Source of the DNA: Candidatus Accumulibacter sp. ACC003 | Lineage (GTDB): Bacteria; Pseudomonadota; Gammaproteobacteria; Burkholderiales; Rhodocyclaceae | DNA length: 64,000 bases | Reading direction: 5' to 3' | NCBI RefSeq assembly: GCF_907163085.1 | Contig: NZ_CAJQTX010000005.1 | Span: 186,001 to 250,000, forward strand | Part shown: one piece after another, positions 25,192 through 33,285 of the stretch | Layout: each line of letters begins with the position of its first letter | How positions within the stretch are numbered: position 1 is the stretch's first letter | Translations under genes and position numbers: made by a program | Notes under the pieces: model-generated | Database searches by the model: none | Seen by the model: only the letters and a program-made list of their open reading frames with translations | Told to the model about the DNA's origin: nothing

Positions 25192-25976
25192 GCCCGAAAA
25201 CGCGATCGCCGCTGAAGGACAAGCCCTTGCGCAATCCGGGGCAGTCGCTCGAAGAGGAACGCCGGAAACTGCTTGAAGACAAGTTGGAAACCCCAGCCAT
25301 TGTGGCGATCGGTTTTCTCGGTATAACGTGGATGGAGTGGTGGAGCTATTACGCCGATCGGCCACCCCAGCCCGAACTCTTCTCGGCGGTCACCCTCGGA
25401 TTGCTAGCGTTTGTCGGGTGGAGATTCTGGCGCTTGCGGCCACGATTCCGGGCACTCCGGCAAGGTATTGAAGGTGAACGAGCGGTCGGCCAGTTCCTCG
25501 AACGCATGCGGGAGAACGGCTATCACGTCTTCCACGACCTCATGGGCGATGGCTTCAACATCGACCACGTGCTGATCGGCCCCACTGGTATCTTCACCAT
25601 CGAAACCAAGACCTGGAGCAAGCCCCTCAAGGGCGACGCCCGCGTCGTCTGCGAGGGCGATTCGCTGCGCGTCAGCTCGCTGGAGCCGGATCGCAACCCG
25701 CTGATCCAGGCGAAGGCGCAAGCGGCGTGGTTGAAGCAACTGCTGTCGGCCAGCACCGGGAAAACCTACGCCGCTCGTGCCGTGATTCTTTTCCCGGGAT
25801 GGTATGTGGAGCAAGGGCCTGGAAGCGCTCGCGAGGTCTGGGTCCTGGAACCAAAGGCACTGCCCGCATTTCTGGCCAAGGAGTCGATGATCCTCAAAAA
25901 AGAGGATATCGCCCTGGCGAGTTTTCATCTGTCGCGATTTATCCGCGAGGAAGAGCGCAAGAGAGCCGCACTTTGA
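25188..25976 (+). CDS. Membrane-anchored NERD domain protein
   Basis: A 262-residue protein, start overlapping the hsdM stop. Two hydrophobic stretches near residues 37-55 and 63-82 look like a membrane anchor. The NERD (nuclease-related) domain follows, with GIEGERAVGQFLERM, FNIDHVLIGPTGIFTIETKT (D and ExK of a PD-(D/E)XK-like fold) and FPGWYVEQ. Its coupling to hsdM places it in the same transcript; an accessory defence role is an inference. Confidence 0.85.
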   Translation: MSPKTRSPLKDKPLRNPGQSLEEERRKLLEDKLETPAIVAIGFLGITWMEWWSYYADRPPQPELFSAVTLGLLAFVGWRFWRLRPRFRALRQGIEGERAVGQFLERMRENGYHVFHDLMGDGFNIDHVLIGPTGIFTIETKTWSKPLKGDARVVCEGDSLRVSSLEPDRNPLIQAKAQAAWLKQLLSASTGKTYAARAVILFPGWYVEQGPGSAREVWVLEPKALPAFLAKESMILKKEDIALASFHLSRFIREEERKRAAL

Positions 25977-26023
25977 CCGCTGCGGCGATCGCGCCGACGG
26001 CGGTTCAACAAGCCAAACGTAGC

Positions 26024-26908
26024 ATGGACAGCCAACACATGAACATCACCAAACCCTTCTCACTGCGTATATTCGTCGCCGATGGCGATCCCGACGGTCT
26101 GCGTGTGGTCGAGCGCTCGAACTGGATCGGTAAGGCACTGATGTTCCCGCGCGCCCTACTGCCGCGCGTGAAGGCTCGCGCCGAACTCGGCCAGACCGGC
26201 GTCTACCTGCTGCTGGGTCCACGTGAGGATGGCGAAGGCGAGCAGCTCTATATCGGCGAAGGCGATCCCATCCGGCCAAGGCTGGAGAGCCACTACGCGC
26301 AGAAAGATTTCTGGAACCGGGCGGTGTTCTTTGTGGCCGCTCCGGGCCAACTGAACAAGGCACATGTGCAGTTTCTCGAGGCCAATCTGGTACGCCTGGC
26401 AAAGGCTGCCAAGCGGCTGCCGCTGGAGAACGGCAACACGCCCAGCGAGCCGACCCTGAGCGAGGCCGACCGTGCCGACATGGTGGTGTTCCTGGAAAAC
26501 ATGCTGGGTATGCTGCCGGTGCTGGGCGTGCATGCCTTCGAGCAGGCGGCGCCCGCTGCCGTCGCTACTGCAACCTTGTTGACCTGCAGGGGCAAGGGCG
26601 TTGTGGCCACAGGCTTCGAGTCGAACCAGGGCTTTGTCGTGAAGGCTGGGTCACGTGCCGTGCGCGATGCCGTGCCGTCAATGCAATTGCACGTTCGCGG
26701 CATGTACGAGCTGCGGGAAGAGCTGATCAAGAATGGCGTACTGGCGTGCGACGACGACGGCTACTGCTTCTCACAGGACTACCCGTTCAGCTCGCCGTCT
26801 ACCGCCGCGGCAGTGGCGCTGGGGCGTAGTGCGAACGGCCGCGTTGAGTGGAAAGATGCCAAGGGGCGGACGCTCAAGGAGCTGCAGGAGCGGGAGGCGA
26901 CTGCTTGA
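26024..26908 (+). CDS. GIY-YIG nuclease family protein with DUF4357-like C-terminus
   Basis: About 294 residues. GIY-YIG-like motifs are TGVYLLLGPRED and EQLYIGEGD, followed by RLESHYAQKDFWNRAVFF and the Glu-containing FLEANLVRLAK. The C-terminal part (SSPSTAAAVALGRSANGRVEW) resembles the DUF4357 domain that often accompanies GIY-YIG or restriction proteins. Two ATGs five codons apart can serve as start; the frame further upstream is the shadow of the NERD gene. It is the last gene of the restriction island. Confidence 0.8.
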   Translation: MDSQHMNITKPFSLRIFVADGDPDGLRVVERSNWIGKALMFPRALLPRVKARAELGQTGVYLLLGPREDGEGEQLYIGEGDPIRPRLESHYAQKDFWNRAVFFVAAPGQLNKAHVQFLEANLVRLAKAAKRLPLENGNTPSEPTLSEADRADMVVFLENMLGMLPVLGVHAFEQAAPAAVATATLLTCRGKGVVATGFESNQGFVVKAGSRAVRDAVPSMQLHVRGMYELREELIKNGVLACDDDGYCFSQDYPFSSPSTAAAVALGRSANGRVEWKDAKGRTLKELQEREATA

Positions 26909-27064
26909 GCGGCGACTATTCCGCGGCGGTTTGCGGACTATCCGCCAACGCATAGGAATATCGGGTACGGCAAACCCTCGTCAAGGAGTCGACTCGCGAA
27001 ACCCGGGCCGACCGCTGCCTTCAGGCAGGCCCAGGTTCTCGATGGCAGGGCCTTTGCGCGCCCG

Positions 27065-28348
27065 TCAAGTGACCGCGCGCTGCACCAGCTGGCGGATATG
27101 GCGAACGCCCAGCGCGGCGACGATCACGACGATCGGAATCGCGACGCCGGTGACGATTTCCGGATTGACCGGCGCGCCCGCGGCTTTGATGGCTTTGGCG
27201 GCGTAGCCGACCAGGCCGACGACGTAGTAGCTCACCGCGGCCACCGACAAGCCTTCCACCGTCTCCTGCAGGCGCAACTGCAGTTTCGCCCGGCGGGCGG
27301 CGGTGCTGAGCAGCGACTGGTTCTGCCGCTGCAGCGAGATGTCGACACGCGTACGCAGCATTTCGCTGGCGCGACTGATCCGTTCCGACAGGCTGTCCTG
27401 CAGCCTGGCGACGGTTTCGCAGGTGCTCATCGCCGGCAGCAGCCGACGCTCGACAAACTCGCCGATGGGTTGCACGCCTTCGACACGCACTTCCCGCAGT
27501 TCGGCAAGGCGGCGTTCCACCAGATCCTGGTAGGCGCGTGCGGCGCAAATCTTGCCCAGGGTGGACGAGATGGTGCCCTCGACGACCGCGGCAAGCCGCG
27601 TCAGCTGGTCAAGGAGCGCGGGTTCGTCCTCGCTTCGGACGTCGACCATTTCGTTGAGCAAAGCGGCCAGCTGCCGGTCGGCATCGGCCAGTACCGGCAA
27701 GGTCGCCCTGGCTACCGGCAGCGTCAGCAAGGCGCGCATCAGATAGGTTTCTACCTCCAGCAAGCGCTGCACCATTCGTCCCGCCTGGCGGGGCGTAAGG
27801 CTGATGTCGTCGATCAGGAAGCGGCTGAAGCCGTCGGCGTGGATGCGAAAGTCGGCGCGCACGCTGGCGACGCCGTCGCCGACGCGGCCACCGACGAGTA
27901 GGTTGCCTTCGAACAGACTGGCCAGTTCCTCGGCTTCGGGCGTTGCCGCCGGGGCCTTGCGTAGCGCCACGTGCGCGGCCACCAGCACCTGCCCCGGTAG
28001 TTGGTCGAGCCAGGCCTGCGGCACGCTGGCGATTACCGGCTGGGCAAAGGGATCACCGGCGTCGCCACGTCGGAAAAAAGTGTAGCTGCTGCACTCGGCG
28101 CGCCGCTCCCACTTGAGCCGGAAGGTGCCGAGATCGACCTTGAAGTGATTGAGCTCCGGCGCCGGCGAAGTGACGCCGTAACGCGTGCATAGCTCGACGA
28201 TGCTCTCGTACTCGGCTTGCCTGTTCGACGGCTCGGTGGCCAGCGCCAGATACGAGGCCTGCTCCGGGATGCTCAGCGCTTCCGGGGGGCGAGCGTGCAG
28301 CTCATAGTTGAGCGCAAAGCGCTGCGGGTGATTGGCGGGTTTTGTCAT
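27065..28348 (-). CDS. DUF3422 family membrane protein
   Basis: A 427-residue protein of the proteobacterial DUF3422 family. Signatures are LNYELHARPPEAL near the start, FKVDLGTFRLKWERRAECSSYTFF, and LLVGGRVGDGVASVRADF. A predicted helical middle is followed by two hydrophobic segments near residues 372-388 and 397-415 that should anchor the C-terminus in the membrane. The function is unknown. It is divergent from the aldehyde oxidoreductase operon. Confidence 0.88.
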   Translation of the reverse strand: MTKPANHPQRFALNYELHARPPEALSIPEQASYLALATEPSNRQAEYESIVELCTRYGVTSPAPELNHFKVDLGTFRLKWERRAECSSYTFFRRGDAGDPFAQPVIASVPQAWLDQLPGQVLVAAHVALRKAPAATPEAEELASLFEGNLLVGGRVGDGVASVRADFRIHADGFSRFLIDDISLTPRQAGRMVQRLLEVETYLMRALLTLPVARATLPVLADADRQLAALLNEMVDVRSEDEPALLDQLTRLAAVVEGTISSTLGKICAARAYQDLVERRLAELREVRVEGVQPIGEFVERRLLPAMSTCETVARLQDSLSERISRASEMLRTRVDISLQRQNQSLLSTAARRAKLQLRLQETVEGLSVAAVSYYVVGLVGYAAKAIKAAGAPVNPEIVTGVAIPIVVIVAALGVRHIRQLVQRAVT

Positions 28349-28530
28349 GCGCTTCCTTTATCTGTTTCGTGGGCGGCAGGCCCGGCCAATGCGCGATGCC
28401 TCCTGACGCCCTCGCTGCGCGAGCTTTGGCAGCGACGCCGCGCAACGATTCGGCCTGTGACCGGTATGCCGCTTCTGGCGAATTTACGCCAATGACCGAG
28501 GATAACGCGTCACGACGGCATTCGTTGACC

Positions 28531-28555
28531 TGTATTGCTGCGGCGCAGCAATACA
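28531..28555. promoter_or_regulatory. Perfect palindrome TGTATTGCTGC-ggc-GCAGCAATACA
   Basis: An 11-bp perfect inverted repeat with a 3-base centre. Its core CTGC-N3-GCAG matches the TGC-rich pattern described for PhaR-type regulators of alphaproteobacteria. A palindrome with the same core lies before the MaoC-Pta gene in this window. It is about 260 bases upstream of the aor promoter, and no T run follows, so an operator is more likely than a terminator. The binding protein is not known. Confidence 0.45.
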
Positions 28556-28814
28556 TGGCTGCAGATGGAGCAAGCGTGTCGCCGGTCCGGGCCGGTTCTC
28601 TGCGCCGCTATTGTTGCGGGCGCACATGCCCTACCCGAGCGCAGGACAAGCCTGACACCCCGGACAGGCGACTGATCCAGCCTGGCGCCTGGCGAGCCGC
28701 CTGAGCGTCAACATCAGCGCCCTGACCGGGCTGTTGCCGACGTCTGGCGAAGCTGTCGTCGGACGCATTCCCTTACGAGAATAGCGGTCGGCGGAAAATT
28801 GGTGCAACGCAACT

Positions 28815-28842
28815 TTTACAAGTGCCCGCTATTGCCTATAGT
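28815..28842 (+). promoter_or_regulatory. Putative sigma70 promoter of the aor operon
   Basis: TTTACA and TATAGT are separated by 16 bases, about 80 bases before the aorA start codon. The fit to the -35/-10 consensus is good for such a GC-rich genome. Confidence 0.5.
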
Positions 28843-28923
28843 GAGCAGTCAGTCGCAGCGGGGAAGAGAGGACTGCGGCGTCATTCAGCAGAATCTCATT
28901 GATCTGTTTACGGAGGAGACGTC

Positions 28924-29397
28924 ATGCAGAAATCCTTGCACATCGACCCGGGCAAATGCACCGGCTGCCTGCAGTGTGAAATGGCCTGCTCGTACGAGCA
29001 TACCGGGGCCTTCAACCCGTCGCGGTCATTGATCAAGGTTTTCGACTTCCACCACGAAGGACGCAAGGTTCCCTACACCTGCACCCAGTGTGCCGAAGCC
29101 TGGTGCCTCAACGCGTGTCCGGTCGAGGCGATCAAGATCGACGCGGCGACCGGCGCCAAGGTCGTTCTCGACGCGGTCTGCGTCGGCTGCAAGGTGTGCA
29201 CGATTGCCTGCCCCTTCGGCACGATCAATTACAGCCACGAAACCGGCAAGGTCCAGAAGTGCGACCTCTGCGGCGGCGAGCCGGCGTGTGCCGAAGCGTG
29301 TCCGACCGACGCCATCACCTATATCGACAGTGACTGGACCGGCCTCGAGCGGATGCGCAAGTGGGCGCAGAAGACCGACAGTGCGGCACGGGTTTGA
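28924..29397 (+). CDS. aorA: Polyferredoxin subunit of aldehyde oxidoreductase (four [4Fe-4S])
   Basis: A 157-residue ferredoxin of the HycB/DmsB type with four cysteine groups: CTGCLQCEMAC, CTQCAEAWCLNAC, CVGCKVCTIAC and CDLCGGEPACAEAC, enough for four [4Fe-4S] clusters. It should pass electrons between the tungsten subunit and the flavin subunit. GGAGGAG lies 6 bases before the ATG. In betaproteobacteria such as Aromatoleum the AOR enzyme is an AorABC complex, and the same order is seen here. The gene symbol is by analogy. Confidence 0.87.
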   Translation: MQKSLHIDPGKCTGCLQCEMACSYEHTGAFNPSRSLIKVFDFHHEGRKVPYTCTQCAEAWCLNACPVEAIKIDAATGAKVVLDAVCVGCKVCTIACPFGTINYSHETGKVQKCDLCGGEPACAEACPTDAITYIDSDWTGLERMRKWAQKTDSAARV

Positions 29398-29409
29398 GGA
29401 GAGACGACC

Positions 29410-31257
29410 ATGGCCTGGACTCGCAAGATTCTTCGCATCAACCTCACCCAGGGAAGCTGTGTCAGCGAGCCGCTGAACATGGCATGGGCGGCGCAGTACC
29501 TCGGACAACGCGGGCTGGCCAGCAAGTATCTGGTCAGTGAAATCGACCCGCTGGTCGACCCGCTTTCTCCCGAGAACAAGATCATCTACGCCACCGGACC
29601 GCTGACCGGCACCATGGCGTCGACCGGCGGGCGCTATTCGGTGGTCACCAAGGGCCCCTTGACCGGCGTCATCGCGTGCTCGAACTCGGGCGGCTTCTTC
29701 GGTGCCGAATTGAAGTTCGCCGGCTGGGACATGATCATCGTCGAAGGCAAGTCGCCGACGCCCGTCTACCTGCACATCGAGAATGAGCTGGCCGAGCTGC
29801 TGCCGGCGGACGACCTGTGGGGAACGACCGTCTGGGCGACCGAAGCGACGCTCAAGAAGCGTCACCAGGATCCGCTGCTGCGTGTTTCGAGCATCGGCCG
29901 CGCTGGCGAAAATCAGGTCCTCTTCGCGGCGATCGTCAACGACCTGCACCGCGCTGCCGGACGCTCCGGCGTTGGCGCGGTGATGGGTTCGAAGAACCTC
30001 AAGGCAATCGCCGTTCGTGGCACGCGCGGCGTCGGCAACATCGCCGACCCCAAGGCGTTCATGGCCGCCGCCACCGCCGGCAAGAAAATGCTCGCCGAAA
30101 ATGCGGTTACCGGCCAGGGCCTGCCGACCTACGGCACGCAGGTGCTGATGAACGTGATCAACGAAATGGGCGCGCTGCCGACGCGCAATCACCGTGACGT
30201 CGAGTTCGAAGGTGCGCGAAAGATCTCGGCCGAAGCGATGCACGAAAAACGTGCCAGCGACGGCCGCTCGCACCTCGTCACCAATCAGGCGTGCTTTGGC
30301 TGCACCATCGCCTGCGGGCGGATTTCGCGAATCGACGAGACGCATTTCTCGGTTGAGACGCGGCCCGAATACTGGGGCGCCAACGGTGGTCTCGAATATG
30401 AAGCGGCGTGGGCACTGGGCAGCGCCAACGGCGTTGACGATCTCGAAGCGCTACAGTTCGCCAACCTGCTGTGCAACGAAGACGGCATGGACCCGATCTC
30501 TTTCGGGGCCACCGTCGGCGCGGTGATGGAGCTTTACGACCTGGGTATCCTGAGCAAGGAAGAGATCGGCCTGGAAGTGCCCTTTGGCTCGGCCGCAGCG
30601 CTCTGCAAGCTGGCCGAGATGACCGCGCGTGGCGAAGGCTTCGGCAAGATCCTCGGCCAGGGTTCGAAGCGCGTGTGCGCCAGGTACGGCAGGCCCGAGC
30701 TGTCGATGACCGTCAAGGGGCAGGAGTTTCCGGCCTACGACGGGCGAGCGCTGCAAGGCATGGGGCTGGCCTACGCGACGTCGAACCGCGGCGCCTGCCA
30801 TCTGCGCGGCTACATGGTTTCCAGCGAGGTCTTCGGTATCCCGGTGAAGACCGATCCACGAGAAACCGAAGGCAAACCGGAAATGCTGAAGGCCTTCCAG
30901 GACGCCACCGCGGTCGTCGATTCGAGCGGGCTGTGCGTATTCACCACCTTCGCGTGGACGATGAACGACATCCAGCCGCAGATTCAGGCCGCCTGCGAGG
31001 GCGATTGGTCGCAGGATTCGCTGCTGCAGATGGGCGAGCGGATCTGGAACCTCGAACGCGACTTCAACCTGGCGGCGGGGATCACCGGCAAGGACGACAC
31101 GCTGCCACCGCGGCTGCTCAACGAACCGTGCAAGACCGGCGGCTCGAAAGGGATGGTCGCCGAAATCGGCAAAATGCTGCCGGTTTACTACAGCGCGCGC
31201 GGCTGGACGGCCGACGGCGTGCCGACCGCGGCGACGCGGGCACGCCTGGGCCTCTGA
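29410..31257 (+). CDS. aorB: Aldehyde:ferredoxin oxidoreductase, tungsten cofactor subunit
   Basis: AOR-family enzyme of 615 residues that oxidises aldehydes to carboxylates, or reduces acids with low-potential electrons, using a tungstopterin and one [4Fe-4S] cluster. The N-terminal domain has ATGPLTGTMASTGGRYSVVTK. Cluster ligands are C295, C298, C302 (ACFGCTIACGR) and C509 (SSGLCVF), the canonical spacing. DPISFGATVGAVMELYDLG and RGACHLRGYM are cofactor-region motifs. It lies 12 bases after aorA. Family members differ in substrate range, and the physiological substrate cannot be read from sequence. Confidence 0.93.
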   Translation: MAWTRKILRINLTQGSCVSEPLNMAWAAQYLGQRGLASKYLVSEIDPLVDPLSPENKIIYATGPLTGTMASTGGRYSVVTKGPLTGVIACSNSGGFFGAELKFAGWDMIIVEGKSPTPVYLHIENELAELLPADDLWGTTVWATEATLKKRHQDPLLRVSSIGRAGENQVLFAAIVNDLHRAAGRSGVGAVMGSKNLKAIAVRGTRGVGNIADPKAFMAAATAGKKMLAENAVTGQGLPTYGTQVLMNVINEMGALPTRNHRDVEFEGARKISAEAMHEKRASDGRSHLVTNQACFGCTIACGRISRIDETHFSVETRPEYWGANGGLEYEAAWALGSANGVDDLEALQFANLLCNEDGMDPISFGATVGAVMELYDLGILSKEEIGLEVPFGSAAALCKLAEMTARGEGFGKILGQGSKRVCARYGRPELSMTVKGQEFPAYDGRALQGMGLAYATSNRGACHLRGYMVSSEVFGIPVKTDPRETEGKPEMLKAFQDATAVVDSSGLCVFTTFAWTMNDIQPQIQAACEGDWSQDSLLQMGERIWNLERDFNLAAGITGKDDTLPPRLLNEPCKTGGSKGMVAEIGKMLPVYYSARGWTADGVPTAATRARLGL

Positions 31258-31258
31258 G

Positions 31259-32506
31259 GTGCGCCAGCACCTGATCGTCGGTAACGGCCCGGCCGGGGTC
31301 GTTGCCGCCGAAACCTTGCGCCGTGCCGATCCGCAGGCCGAGATCACGCTGATCGGCGACGAGCCCGAGCCGCCGTACTCGCGGATGGCGATTCCCTACC
31401 TGCTGACCGGCAAGATCGGCGAAGCGGGAACCTATCTGCGCAAGGATGCCGATCACTTCGCGCGCTTGCGGATCAGCCTGCTGGAGGCTCGGGTAAGCGC
31501 GCTCGACAGCGCGCAGCACACGCTCACCCTGGCCGACGGCCGCGTCCTCGCCTGGGACCAGCTGCTGCTCGCCACCGGCTCGCGGCCGCTACGGCCGCCG
31601 ATTCCCGGCATCGACCTGCCACAGGTGCTGTCGTGCTGGACGCTCGCCGACGCGCGCGCGATCGCCGACACCGTCGGCGCCGGCGCGCGCGTGCTGCAGA
31701 TGGGCGCCGGCTTCATCGGCTGCATCATCCTCGAGTCGCTGGCCGCGCACGGCCGGCGCCTGAGCGTCGTCGAAATGGGCGACCGGATGGTGCCGCGGAT
31801 GCTGGACGCGGTGGCCGGCGGCATGATTCGTCGCTGGTGCGAAAGCAAGGGCGTGCAGGTGCGTACCGGTCGGCGGGTGGTGTCCATTACTGCGGCAGGC
31901 AACGCCTTGCTGGTCAAACTCGACGACGGCGAGAGCCTCGAGGTCGACGCGCTGATCAACGCCACCGGCGTCAAGCCGAATATCGACTTCCTCGCCGGCA
32001 GCGGCGTCGCGGTCGACACCGGCATCCTCGTCGACGATTCGATGCAGACCAACATCGCCGGTATCTACGCCGCCGGTGACGTCGCCGAGGCGGTCGAGTT
32101 CGCCACCGGTCGCCGCGTCGTCAACGCCATTCAACCCGACGCCGTCGAGCAGGCGCGCGTCGCCGCGCTGAACATGGCGGGTCAGGCGGCGACGCTGCCG
32201 GGGACTTTCGTGTTCAACGTTCTCGACACGCTCGGGCTGATCTCGGCGTCTTTCGGCCAGTGGCACGACGCGCCAGGTCGTCAGACCGCACAACTGCTCG
32301 ACGAAACCGCCTACCGCTATCTGCGGCTGGTCTTCGACGGCGATCGACTGGTCGGCTCGAACAGCATCGGACATACCGAGCACATCGGCGTTTTGCGCGG
32401 CCTGATCCAGGGCCGCGTCCGTCTCGGCGAGTGGCAGGAGCGCCTGCTCGCCAACCCGACGCTGCTCAGCGAGGCCTATCTGGCGCGGGGGCTGGCCGCC
32501 GCCTGA
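31259..32506 (+). CDS. aorC: FAD-dependent NAD(P)H oxidoreductase subunit of aldehyde oxidoreductase
   Basis: A 415-residue pyridine-nucleotide-disulfide-type flavoprotein. The FAD-binding start is HLIVGNGPAGVVAAETL; an NAD(P)-binding fold follows with LQMGAGFIGCIILESLAAHG, and the second FAD motif is IAGIYAAGDVAEAVE. It starts with GTG one base after the aorB stop. In AorABC enzymes this subunit couples the complex to NAD(H). It lacks an obvious redox-active CxxxxC pair, as expected for an NADH-oxidase/reductase-type member. Confidence 0.85.
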   Translation: MRQHLIVGNGPAGVVAAETLRRADPQAEITLIGDEPEPPYSRMAIPYLLTGKIGEAGTYLRKDADHFARLRISLLEARVSALDSAQHTLTLADGRVLAWDQLLLATGSRPLRPPIPGIDLPQVLSCWTLADARAIADTVGAGARVLQMGAGFIGCIILESLAAHGRRLSVVEMGDRMVPRMLDAVAGGMIRRWCESKGVQVRTGRRVVSITAAGNALLVKLDDGESLEVDALINATGVKPNIDFLAGSGVAVDTGILVDDSMQTNIAGIYAAGDVAEAVEFATGRRVVNAIQPDAVEQARVAALNMAGQAATLPGTFVFNVLDTLGLISASFGQWHDAPGRQTAQLLDETAYRYLRLVFDGDRLVGSNSIGHTEHIGVLRGLIQGRVRLGEWQERLLANPTLLSEAYLARGLAAA

Positions 32507-32760
32507 TGCAGATCACGCTCAAGCTGTACGCCTTTCTGACCGACTACCTGCCGGCGGACGCCCGCCGCAGCAACGCCCTGGCGCTGGAAATCCCCGAGCA
32601 GAGCACCGTCGCCTCGCTGATCGCGGCGCGCGCGCTACCGCCGCGCCTGGTGCATCTGGTGCTGCTCAACGGCCAGTTCGTGCCAGCGCCGCAGCGCGAC
32701 GCGCAGCGCCTGTCGGCGGGCGACGTGCTGGCGATCTGGCCGCCGATCGCCGGCGGCTGA
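32506..32760 (+). CDS. aorD: MoaD/ThiS-like sulfur carrier protein
   Basis: An 84-residue ubiquitin-fold protein that begins MQITLKLYAFLTDYLP and ends in PPIAGG; the terminal Gly-Gly is the site of adenylation and thiocarboxylation in MoaD. Its start overlaps the aorC stop (TGATG). It probably supplies sulfur for the tungstopterin of AorB. Similar small carriers are found in other aor operons; the symbol is by analogy. Confidence 0.8.
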   Translation: MQITLKLYAFLTDYLPADARRSNALALEIPEQSTVASLIAARALPPRLVHLVLLNGQFVPAPQRDAQRLSAGDVLAIWPPIAGG

Positions 32761-32769
32761 GAACAAGCC

Positions 32770-33048
32770 GTGCGGCAATTCGCGATGAGCCTGGCGCTAC
32801 CTGAATTCACGCGCCAGTTGCAACCGCTGCTGGCGGGTTGGCAGGTATCACCGCTGGCCGACGGCTGGCGCCTACAGCAGGGCGAGCGGCGCGCCGAAAT
32901 CCGCTGCCAGCCCTTGCCGACACTGCAATTGGGCGCGCTGGCGCTGCCCCGCCTGCAGGTCTCGATTGCCTTTGACGGCGGTAACGCCGATCAGCACGCG
33001 GCTTTCATCGACGACTTCCAGCGCCATTTCCGACGCGGCGGCGGCTGA
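32770..33048 (+). CDS. Small hypothetical protein at end of aor operon
   Basis: A 92-residue frame starting at GTG nine bases after the aorD stop; an in-frame ATG six codons later (MSLALPEFTRQL) may be the true start. It reads as compact alternating beta/alpha sequence (LQVSIAFDGGNADQHAAFIDDF). No family was recognised. Its position suggests a role with the aldehyde oxidoreductase, perhaps in cofactor assembly. Confidence 0.6.
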   Translation: MRQFAMSLALPEFTRQLQPLLAGWQVSPLADGWRLQQGERRAEIRCQPLPTLQLGALALPRLQVSIAFDGGNADQHAAFIDDFQRHFRRGGG

Positions 33049-33064
33049 TGTGATAGCATTCCTC

Positions 33065-33164
33065 GTGGCGGGTCTCCCCGCATCGCAGGATGGTGAACCT
33101 GGTCAGGTCCGGAAGGAAGCAGCCACAGCTGTCTTATGTGAGTGCCGGGGGTAAGGCTCGCCAC
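33065..33164 (+). ncRNA. ffs: Signal recognition particle RNA (4.5S, small bacterial type)
   Basis: Contains the strongly conserved apical loop and Ffh-binding segment: GGTGAACCTGGTCAGGTCC, GGAAGGAAGCAGCCA, then the descending arm with GTGCCGGGGGT. The ends GTGGCG and CGCCAC pair, which sets the boundaries to a few bases. Position directly upstream of dnaX matches other betaproteobacteria. Confidence 0.95.
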
Positions 33165-33285
33165 CCTTGCCCTGCGCTTCTGCACGCCGCCAATCGTCGG
33201 CCGCTCGCCAGCACCGCTGCCGCAGGCGGGCCACGACCGACCAACTGCCGCGCTGCGGCAAGCCGCCGTCTGCTAGAATCCGCCG

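Larger units (their letters stand above)
28349..28923. other. Intergenic region between DUF3422 gene and aor operon
   Basis: About 575 bases without a supported gene. It holds a perfect 11-bp inverted repeat and, further right, a sigma70-like promoter for the aor genes, both listed separately. GGAGGAG lies just before the aorA start. Short open frames here lack ribosome sites. Confidence 0.6.
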
